Positions 1 through 4,965 of a stretch of 11,624 nucleotides of DNA are shown here, piece by piece. A model generated the notes under the pieces. The model was not told the DNA's origin, did no database searches, and saw nothing but the letters and a program-made list of their open reading frames with translations. A program made the position numbers and the translations under genes. Each line of letters starts with the position of its first letter. Position 1 is the first letter of the stretch. This DNA is from Desulfobaccales bacterium (GTDB taxonomy: Bacteria > Desulfobacterota > Desulfobaccia > Desulfobaccales > 0-14-0-80-60-11). Location of the stretch: contig JBAZPO010000035.1 in the NCBI GenBank assembly GCA_041648175.1, positions 1-11,624 on the forward strand. The letters run 5' to 3'.

Positions 1-25
1 TGGGGATGACCACTGACAATTTCAT
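1..25 (-). CDS. Start of a gene cut by the window edge; possible family 2 glycosyltransferase
   Basis: Only eight codons are visible, reading MKLSVVIP. This is the classic first beta strand of GT-A fold family 2 glycosyltransferases, which usually begin M-x-L/V-S-V-V-I-P followed by a tyrosine/asparagine turn. The ATG at 25-23 has a fitting ribosome binding site (AAAGGA) that overlaps the stop of the upstream 123-aa gene, so a start here is well supported. The functional call rests on a short motif and is an inference. If right, the enzyme would transfer a sugar from a nucleotide-sugar donor to a phage structural protein or a host envelope glycan. Confidence 0.4.
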
Positions 26-35
26 GCCAAATCCT

Positions 36-407
36 TTAAGGCAGGTCGGCCACAACAACACCGACCGCAGTGAATAACGGTGTCACGATAATGTCCCCAG
101 AAACTGCACCTTGCCGGATAAATTTTAAGCGCTTGACATTATCCCAATCATACAATGTCATGCTATCCCCTATATTAAGGGGGTGCCCAGTGCTACCGTC
201 AGTAGCGGGATCGGTGCCATCAAAGGTAAAATAAATCGCACCGGTTACACAATGTATATAAACCCCAGCTGCTTGTTTGCCAGAAAAGGTTCCTGATGTT
301 GGCTTTATCAGGGTAAGGGCGTTAGCAAACAATGAAATCACCACATTTGCAATGGCAATTTTCTGATGTCCTCCGCCCAGGAAATTACTGGTCAAAAATT
401 GAAACAT
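36..407 (-). CDS. Hypothetical beta-rich virion protein, 123 aa
   Basis: I do not recognise this family with certainty. The ATG at 407 follows a GGGAGA site, and the gene sits at the end of the structural cluster, downstream of two related accessory proteins. The protein is rich in beta-prone residues. Its middle (about residues 54-95) holds the pattern YFTFDGTDPATDG followed by a G-D turn and a hydrophobic strand. This resembles the 'DGT-x-PT' strands of small phage head- or tail-associated proteins and, loosely, the chitobiase C-terminal (CHB_HEX_C) immunoglobulin-like domain. There is no signal peptide. The N-terminal 20-35 residues are hydrophobic (about NVVISLFANALTLI) but interrupted by polar residues, so I do not call a membrane segment. 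A role as an external decoration or receptor-facing component is inferred from position only. Confidence 0.72.
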   Translation of the reverse strand: MFQFLTSNFLGGGHQKIAIANVVISLFANALTLIKPTSGTFSGKQAAGVYIHCVTGAIYFTFDGTDPATDGSTGHPLNIGDSMTLYDWDNVKRLKFIRQGAVSGDIIVTPLFTAVGVVVADLP

Positions 408-429
408 GATTAATCTCCCTTAAAAGGGG

Positions 430-462
430 TCCGAGGGGCAGGGCCTTGATTCCTGCCCCGCG
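430..462 (-). promoter_or_regulatory. Intergenic GC hairpin, possible weak terminator or mRNA stabiliser
   Basis: An 8-bp perfect inverted repeat (GGGGCAGG at 435-442, CCTGCCCC at 452-459) closes a 9-base loop, and a further CCG/CGG pair outside a mismatch can extend it. It lies in the 58-base gap between the 86-aa gene and the 123-aa gene, a larger gap than elsewhere in this cluster. On the minus strand it is followed about ten bases later by CCCCTTTTAAGG rather than a direct U-tract. It could therefore be a leaky terminator or an RNA processing/stability element. The hairpin is seen; its role is inferred. Confidence 0.45.
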
Positions 463-465
463 GAG

Positions 466-726
466 TTAATAACCAATGACGAAAAGCCAATGGTATTTAG
501 TGTTTGTCGGAGCGCTATTGTAAGTCAAGGTCGAGTCGGCATGGCTGATACGCGGAATATCGGTGGTATCATCAATATTCTGCGTCCAGTAGCCTTCAAT
601 GCGGCCCAAAGGAACCACAAGGGTGGTCCCCACCCCGTCGCCCTTGACTCTAGCTTTCCACATCTTTGCATTTCCAAAGTTGATGTGGAGCTTTAGGTCA
701 ACATTTGCTGCGGGAAAATCCGCCAT
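466..726 (-). CDS. Free-standing copy of the C-terminal domain of the SPS-repeat protein, 86 aa
   Basis: This small protein is clearly paralogous to residues 217-300 of the gene just upstream. Both contain a KGDG turn, a VP strand, an EGYWT motif followed two residues later by NI, a central T-T, and the identical C-terminus LFVIGY. By hand alignment about 35 of 82 positions match. It lacks the Ser-Pro repeat and consists of the domain alone. The ATG at 726 has a perfect AGGAGG that begins inside the upstream stop codon, so the pair is co-translated and probably expressed strongly. I do not recognise the family; the pattern suggests a compact beta fold of a virion surface protein. It may share an attachment site with, or assemble beside, the repeat-bearing version. 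Confidence 0.82.
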   Translation of the reverse strand: MADFPAANVDLKLHINFGNAKMWKARVKGDGVGTTLVVPLGRIEGYWTQNIDDTTDIPRISHADSTLTYNSAPTNTKYHWLFVIGY

Positions 727-737
727 ACAGTTTCCTC

Positions 738-1640
738 CTAATACCCTATCACAAACAAGTAGTGATAGAGGTTAAGGCCCGGCGGGTAGGCATAAGTGAT
801 CACCCCGGAACTCTCCGTCGCCTTTAGGTTAGTAGTTTCGGTGATATTCGTGGTCCAGTAGCCTTCTACTCGACTAAAGGGCACATTTATCTGCCGGCCA
901 GCCCCGTCACCCTTGATCCTCACCTGATAACCCCGGATGGTTCCCATAGAGTAATGCGTTTCCCGGTCAATATTAGCCTCTGGAATGTCCACCGCAGGCG
1001 ATGGGCTGACTGAGGGCGAAACCGAGGGCGAGATTGATGGAGAAAGCGACGCCGATGGGCTGACCGAGGGCGAAACCGAGGGCGAGATTGATGGGCTGAG
1101 CGATTCCGAAGGACTCACCGACGGAGAAATGCTCGGAGAGAGACTGGGGCTAATGCTCGGCGAAATGCTCGGACTCGCACTCGGACTGATGCTGGGCGAA
1201 AGACTGGGTGAAACACTGGGGCTAATGCTCGGAGAGGCACTCGGGCTAATGCTCGGGCTCAAACTCGGCGAGACGCTCGGAGAAAGTGACGCCGATGGGC
1301 TCACCGAGGGTGAAACCGAGGGACTTAAAGACGCCGATGGGCTCACCGAGGGTGAAACCGAGGGACTTAAAGACGCCGATGGGCTCACCGAGGGTGAAAT
1401 ACTGGGCGAGAGACTCGGTGAAAGACTGGGCGAATCACTCGGTGAGATGCTCGGAGAAAGCGACGGACTCAAAGACTCCGACGGAGAGGTTGATGGTGAA
1501 ATGCTTGGAGACAAACTTGGAGAAAGCGATGCGCTCGGCGAAACGCTGGGCGAAACGCTAGGTGAAACGCTCGGAGAAAGTGACGGACTCTCCGAGGGAG
1601 AAATTGACGGTGATAAACTGGGCGATAACGAAGCAGGCAT
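738..1640 (-). CDS. SPS-repeat stalk protein with a C-terminal domain, 300 aa
   Basis: After the first three residues, positions 4-214 are almost entirely a four-residue repeat S-P-S-x, where x is mostly L, I or V and sometimes A, E, D or T. Now and then the repeat slips to a six-residue unit (SPSASL or SPSESL). No other residues intervene, so this part has no globular core and should be an extended, disordered or polyproline-like stalk. Residues 217-300 are a different domain, shared with the next gene downstream (KGDG, EGYWT, LFVIGY). The ATG at 1640 has a very good AAAGGAGG site overlapping the upstream stop. Position after the capsid and putative decoration genes suggests a head fibre, head decoration or tail appendage. 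Serine density makes it a candidate for O-glycosylation or phosphorylation. Function is inferred; repeat and paralogy are seen. Confidence 0.85.
   Translation of the reverse strand: MPASLSPSLSPSISPSESPSLSPSVSPSVSPSVSPSASLSPSLSPSISPSTSPSESLSPSLSPSISPSDSPSLSPSLSPSISPSVSPSASLSPSVSPSVSPSASLSPSVSPSVSPSASLSPSVSPSLSPSISPSASPSISPSVSPSLSPSISPSASPSISPSISPSLSPSISPSVSPSESLSPSISPSVSPSVSPSASLSPSISPSVSPSVSPSPAVDIPEANIDRETHYSMGTIRGYQVRIKGDGAGRQINVPFSRVEGYWTTNITETTNLKATESSGVITYAYPPGLNLYHYLFVIGY
1000..1094. repeat. 54-base direct repeat inside the SPS region
   Basis: A 41-base block at 1000-1040 recurs at 1054-1094 with a single mismatch, an offset of 54 bases (18 codons). It encodes the last SPS units before the C-terminal domain. 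Confidence 0.85.
1288..1399. repeat. 42-base perfect tandem repeat, about 2.7 copies
   Basis: Copies at 1288-1329 and 1330-1371 are identical and a third at 1372-1399 matches over its first 28 bases. Each unit is 14 codons and adds one SASL-type slip plus SPSV units. Perfect identity inside otherwise diverged repeat DNA points to recent duplication by slippage or recombination. Confidence 0.9.
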
Positions 1641-1652
1641 GGTCAGCCTCCT

Positions 1653-2156
1653 TTACGCCAGAGGCAGTATCCGAGGAATAAAGACCAAGGCCCCTACAAA
1701 GGTATCGCTATCGGCGGAACAGGTATAGCAGATGGTTTTGCAAGTACCATCCCCCCGATAACTTTTGGTGGCATAAATGCCTGCCGTATCAGCCGCATTG
1801 CCGCCCACCTTCCCATTCCAGAACAGCGCTCCGATGTAAGTGGTAAGGTAGTTCTGGCTCGCACCATCAATGGCGGTTGCCATGTCAGCTACCCGGTAGG
1901 TCCCCGCAGTATCCAGGGGATAGGTGACAATAAATCCATCGGCGTCAAAACCCGCTTCAGTACCCATGCCAATGCCGACACTGATGGTTTCTGTGGCATC
2001 AATGGTAGTGATGATGAGCCACATGTCTTCGGGCCGGATAACCATGCCCACGGGTAATTCAAATTGTGCGCTGGTTTCCACGTTGCTGTTGTAAATCAGC
2101 GGAAGGCGCACAATTTCGCCGTCCATGACGGTGGTACGCTTCATTACTGTGCTCAT
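1653..2156 (-). CDS. Putative capsid-associated (decoration-like) protein, 167 aa
   Basis: The gene follows the major capsid gene by 14 bases and starts at an ATG (2156) with a strong AAAGGAGG site, so it should be made in large amounts. The protein has many beta-prone stretches with alternating hydrophobic residues (for example MWLIITTIDATETISVGIG near residues 45-63) and a C-terminal GALVFIP strand. It has three cysteines in a short span near residues 139-146 (CKTICYTC) and no signal peptide. A small beta-rich protein directly downstream of a capsid gene is typical of head decoration or stabilisation proteins, but I recognise no specific family, so this role rests on context. A head-completion or connector protein is the main alternative. 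Confidence 0.75.
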   Translation of the reverse strand: MSTVMKRTTVMDGEIVRLPLIYNSNVETSAQFELPVGMVIRPEDMWLIITTIDATETISVGIGMGTEAGFDADGFIVTYPLDTAGTYRVADMATAIDGASQNYLTTYIGALFWNGKVGGNAADTAGIYATKSYRGDGTCKTICYTCSADSDTFVGALVFIPRILPLA

Positions 2157-2170
2157 GCGTTAAACCTCCT

Positions 2171-3106
2171 TTAGGCGGTCAGCCCGGATTTGTAGCCATG
2201 GGCGTCGCGCCGCTTGCAGATCATCTGCAAGACGACTTCGATGTACATGGCATATTTTTCCTGGCCAATCGGCTTCTCCCACGGGGTCTTTTTGAAGTTG
2301 TAGTCCTTGTGGACCCGGAACCCCATGTAGTTCTTGTTGAGGCCGAACAGGTACCCGGCGGGGCACATGTAGTCTCGCACGATGGGATTGCCCAGGTAGT
2401 CGATGTTCTTGAATCCCATGTCGGCCAGGTCGCCGTGTTCCAGGCGCAGGTGCGGCAGGGTTTGAGAACGCAGGGAACTGAACATAGTGCGGGTGGTCAC
2501 CAGCAGGTTCGGCTCATCACCGGCGTCATCACCCACCATGCAGTTCGTCAGCAGGGTGTCCACGATGTTGAAGGTGATGGGCGCTGCGGTCGAATTGGCA
2601 TACCCGGCAACCCACTCGGCCAGATCGGCTACGGCGATATTGCCGTAGGTGGCGCTGGCAGAGATCATGCCCAGCAGGCCCACAAGCTTTCGGCCGCTGG
2701 TGCCGTACCCGGTGGAGTTATACAGGTCGTAGGCGAGGTTGTAGCGGATATGCTTCGCCGCCTTGTTGAGTTTCGTGTTGACGATATCCACTTCCTGGGC
2801 AATCCCGGCGTTCTGCACCGAGTCGTCGATGTCATAGACCACCGGCTCGTAGTAATAGCCCGGGGTCCAGGTGGCTGCGGTCATGGTGCTGACCTTGTTG
2901 GTGTTGAATACGCTGGTCGCGTTAAAGTCACCGCCCATGGGCTGCCCGTAGTCAAGGACTTGGCGGATTTTCGTGCCGCCGTCCCATTTCTTGGCATCCT
3001 TGAGCATGGTGCCGATCAGGACGTTACCTTTATAAAAAATGTCCTGGGCCCCACTCTCCCACCATTCCTGGGTTGTTGCGTTGAGTTCGTCAAGAGCCAA
3101 AGCCAT
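2171..3106 (-). CDS. Major capsid protein, HK97-like, 311 aa
   Basis: Length, position after a scaffold-like gene and sequence style fit an HK97-fold major head protein of the kind made without a fused prohead protease. The N-terminal helix-rich stretch (about residues 1-45) is followed by a strand-rich region with TPGYYYEPVVYDIDD (about residues 82-96), then a long helix with KAAKHIRYNLAYDLYN near residues 115-130. The C-terminal half has the usual mix of short strands and loops, with a Y-M-G-F-R-V strand and a final K-Y-A-M-Y-I-E-V-V-L-Q strand typical of the end of the P/A domains. The ATG at 3106 is preceded by GGGAGGG. The product forms the capsid shell; no cleavage site or protease gene is visible here. 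The HK97 fold is inferred from overall pattern. Confidence 0.85.
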   Translation of the reverse strand: MALALDELNATTQEWWESGAQDIFYKGNVLIGTMLKDAKKWDGGTKIRQVLDYGQPMGGDFNATSVFNTNKVSTMTAATWTPGYYYEPVVYDIDDSVQNAGIAQEVDIVNTKLNKAAKHIRYNLAYDLYNSTGYGTSGRKLVGLLGMISASATYGNIAVADLAEWVAGYANSTAAPITFNIVDTLLTNCMVGDDAGDEPNLLVTTRTMFSSLRSQTLPHLRLEHGDLADMGFKNIDYLGNPIVRDYMCPAGYLFGLNKNYMGFRVHKDYNFKKTPWEKPIGQEKYAMYIEVVLQMICKRRDAHGYKSGLTA

Positions 3107-3121
3107 GACGTTTCCCTCCCG

Positions 3122-4003
3122 TTAATTTCCTTGGCGCATGGCCTGAATCTTGGCCACTTGCTTCTGGATGAGTTCGTTTTCGGTTCGGGGTTTCCCCTGG
3201 GGAGTCCCGGCCGGTGCGGTGCGCCCGGTGGTCACCCGGCGCAGAGTGCCCTTCGCCTTCATGCTTCTGACGGTCTCCTCGGCCCCTTTGGCCTTGGCCG
3301 CCTTCTCGATGGCCGGTTTCCCTGCCTTCAGGTCGACGATCTCCTTCTGGAGCCGGGCCGCCTTGACACCTACGACCGCCATTTCCTTGGTGCGAGCCCA
3401 AGGATTGTCTTTGCGGAAGGCCGTAAGTTCGACCTCTGTGGGTTCGTCACCCACGAACTCCTTGAAGGAGTTGCCCTGCTCTTCGTAGGCTGCAAACTCC
3501 TTGAGGATTTCAATTACCCGACGCGTGACAATCTGGTTCACGGCCGGCTCGGTGGCGATGGTGCGGATTGTTAAGTCCTTGAGCGCCGGCCCGATAGCCG
3601 CAGCCCCGCCCTGCTCGCCCTCAAGCATGGCCTGGAAGTTGTCGCCCACCACTTCCCACTGCACCGGCTCAAAACCTGCTTCGGGTTCTGCCGGCGCTTC
3701 GGCAAGCTTGGCCTCGGCGGGCTTCTCTTTCAGGGCCTTGTTTTCAGCCTCCAGGGCCGCGGCCCGCTCTTCTGCGTCGAGCAGATTCTGAACTGCCTCG
3801 GCCTGTTCAGCCGACAGGCGCACAACCTTGCCGTCAGGGGTCTCGTACTCAAACTCTCCCCCCTCCGTTTCATCCGCAGCGGTTTTTGTTTGGGACTCAG
3901 CCGCCAGCCGGTCCTCACGGTCTTGCTCCAGATCCAGTTCGTCGGGAGAAGCCAGTACGTTCTCCGCGGCACCGTCAAAAGGTTCGTCTTGAATCTCAGC
4001 CAT
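3122..4003 (-). CDS. Scaffold-like capsid assembly protein, 293 aa
   Basis: The protein lies directly upstream of the major capsid gene and has the make-up of phage scaffolds. The N-terminus is acidic and low in complexity (residues 1-50). A segment around residues 64-96 is rich in Ala, Glu and Leu with heptad-like spacing (SAEQAEAVQNLLDAEERAAA), and an Ala/Pro/Glu linker follows. Helical regions make up the middle, and the C-terminal third is strongly basic (residues about 235-293, with KAKGTLRR and GRTAPAG). In known phages a basic C-terminus binds the capsid protein and the coiled region drives oligomerisation. The ATG at 4003 has an AAGGAG site. The gene is the first after a terminator, so it begins the morphogenesis module. 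An assembly chaperone role is inferred from composition and place; no protease motif was seen. Confidence 0.8.
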   Translation of the reverse strand: MAEIQDEPFDGAAENVLASPDELDLEQDREDRLAAESQTKTAADETEGGEFEYETPDGKVVRLSAEQAEAVQNLLDAEERAAALEAENKALKEKPAEAKLAEAPAEPEAGFEPVQWEVVGDNFQAMLEGEQGGAAAIGPALKDLTIRTIATEPAVNQIVTRRVIEILKEFAAYEEQGNSFKEFVGDEPTEVELTAFRKDNPWARTKEMAVVGVKAARLQKEIVDLKAGKPAIEKAAKAKGAEETVRSMKAKGTLRRVTTGRTAPAGTPQGKPRTENELIQKQVAKIQAMRQGN

Positions 4004-4032
4004 GGCTTTTTGCTCCTTGGTTTTTTAGGGTT

Positions 4033-4075
4033 GAATAAAAAGCGGGCCACGACAGATAACCTGCCATGGCCCGCT
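4033..4075 (-). terminator. Rho-independent terminator between packaging and capsid modules
   Basis: A perfect 9-bp stem (AGCGGGCCA at 4041-4049 with TGGCCCGCT at 4067-4075) closes a 17-base loop. On the minus strand the stem runs straight into TTTTTATT, the classic layout. It sits 45 bases past the stop of the Com-like zinc-ribbon gene and about 30 bases before the scaffold gene. There is no T-tract on the plus-strand side, so it should act only on leftward transcription. Confidence 0.82.
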
Positions 4076-4119
4076 CGGGCTCAATTCAAACTATGGTTGG
4101 CCCTCAAAGGGGCGCTATT

Positions 4120-4371
4120 TTACTTCTTATAGAACTTCTCTACACCGTCCAGGAACATCTTGCCCGCCACCTTCTTGGGTGGCCTGAGCATCGTGGTACT
4201 TCCTCCTTCCATCTTCCACATCGCCCCGCATCGGTGACACTGTATTTTGAACTCAGCCCCCGGCCTTGGTTCAAGGATGATACGGCCACAAGCCGGGCAC
4301 TTGAACTCCTTGTAGGCTGTCACCGCGAACTGGTCGTCATCCAACTTGCTTATGGAGGCATTTTGGGTCAT
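4120..4371 (-). CDS. Com-like zinc-ribbon protein, 83 aa
   Basis: A single zinc ribbon occupies the middle: C25-x2-C28 in FKCPACGRIIL and C45-x2-C48 in CHRCGAMWKM, 16 residues between the two pairs. This layout matches the Com (translational regulator of Mu mom) type and related small phage zinc fingers, which bind nucleic acid. The tail is basic (RPPKKVAGK and VEKFYKK). The ATG overlaps the stop of the FmdB-like gene (ATGA), so the two are translationally coupled, and this is the last gene before the terminator. RNA or DNA binding is inferred from the fold; whether it acts like Com is unknown, since no mom-like gene is visible. Confidence 0.8.
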   Translation of the reverse strand: MTQNASISKLDDDQFAVTAYKEFKCPACGRIILEPRPGAEFKIQCHRCGAMWKMEGGSTTMLRPPKKVAGKMFLDGVEKFYKK

Positions 4372-4703
4372 ACCTGGCTCAAGTTCTCCCCATCGCAGTG
4401 GCGTAAGTTATGGTCCTTCATGTACTGCCGGTACTCCGTCCGGGTTTCAATGGGCTTGCCACCGAAGCGGGCCTCCTTGCGGGTCCGGGCGAAGTCCCGG
4501 AGCCAAGGTGTGTCTTGGATGGTATCGACCTGAATAGCCGGAGCCACGATGATCTGGCGCATGATGCCGATACATTTAGGACCCTCTCCCAAAGATGGAC
4601 AGCCACCTTTACCGCAAACCAAGTCTTTAGGACGGTCGGCTATCCGGCAAACCACTTCCCGGCGATGGCCGCACTCGGGACACTCATAGTCGTATGTCGG
4701 CAT
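4368..4703 (-). CDS. FmdB-like zinc-ribbon protein, 111 aa
   Basis: The N-terminus MPTYDYECPECGH is the signature of the FmdB/CxxC_CXXC_SSSS zinc-ribbon family, with C8 and C11 as the first pair and C30 and C35 as candidates for the second. The usual hydrophobic segment after the ribbon (IIVAPAIQVDT, residues 51-61) is present. The C-terminal half (DFARTRKEARFGGKPIETRTEYRQ, given here only as a basic, charged stretch around residues 70-93) is helical and phage-like. Such genes are common near packaging and head genes in phage genomes, but their role there is not established. The ATG overlaps the preceding stop (TGATG). Extra cysteines at 19, 44 and 103 may be unpaired. Confidence 0.82.
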   Translation of the reverse strand: MPTYDYECPECGHRREVVCRIADRPKDLVCGKGGCPSLGEGPKCIGIMRQIIVAPAIQVDTIQDTPWLRDFARTRKEARFGGKPIETRTEYRQYMKDHNLRHCDGENLSQV

Positions 4704-4963
4704 CAGTTCACCCTCAACCCCGCCGGCGGCGCTACGATACGGCTCGGCTCGGCCTTGGCTATCTTGGCACAGATAATCTTCTGGGCCGTGGCCAGTAGGT
4801 CAACAATGGCCGCCAGGTTCGCCGGCGAGTCGCCCTCGGGGCGCTGAACCGTCACCCGGTTGTCTGAAAATAGAGATACCTGAATAGTCACTACCGGGAT
4901 AGGGCTTGTCGCCGCCTTGGCCGCCTGGTTCGCCTTCACCCGGTTAAGAAAATCCTTGCTCAT
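4703..4963 (-). CDS. Hypothetical protein downstream of portal, 86 aa
   Basis: I do not recognise this protein. It starts at an ATG two bases after the portal stop, with GGGAGG overlapping the end of the portal gene. The N-terminus is basic and Ala-rich (RVKANQAAKAA), the middle is a strand-like segment (VVTIQVSLF), and residues about 48-70 form an amphipathic helix (LAAIVDLLATAQKIICAK). No membrane segment or metal site is seen. The location between portal and zinc-ribbon genes suggests a small head or packaging accessory factor, but nothing in the sequence decides it. Confidence 0.72.
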   Translation of the reverse strand: MSKDFLNRVKANQAAKAATSPIPVVTIQVSLFSDNRVTVQRPEGDSPANLAAIVDLLATAQKIICAKIAKAEPSRIVAPPAGLRVN

Positions 4964-4965
4964 CC

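Larger units (their letters stand above)
999..1631 (-). repeat. SPSx coding repeat region
   Basis: About 630 bases of degenerate 12-base periodic DNA encode the Ser-Pro-Ser-x stalk. Serine and proline codons vary, so most units are not identical as DNA, but longer exact copies occur inside (see the 42-base and 54-base repeats). All observed repeat steps are multiples of three and keep the frame open. The same periodicity creates a long but spurious open frame on the plus strand. Confidence 0.9.

Noticed and set aside
1000..1631. CRISPR array or non-coding satellite as an explanation for the repeats
   Set aside because: The repeats have no unique spacers of constant length, are direct and degenerate with a 12-base period, and are fully explained as codons for SPSx units.
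985..1728. Long plus-strand open frame of Gly/Glu/Leu repeats opposite the SPS gene
   Set aside because: It is the mirror of the 12-base periodic SPS coding repeat. The minus frame has a strong ribosome binding site, a sensible C-terminal domain and a paralogue next door; the plus frame has none of these.
2198..3574. Plus-strand open frame of 458 codons across the capsid and scaffold genes
   Set aside because: It runs antisense to two well-supported genes with ribosome binding sites, and its translation has no recognisable domain; GC-rich coding DNA often leaves such antisense frames open.
4076..4119. Possible promoter in the gap upstream of the terminator
   Set aside because: TTGAGG and TTGAAT elements occur, but no -35/-10 pair with a 16-18 base spacing could be found by eye.
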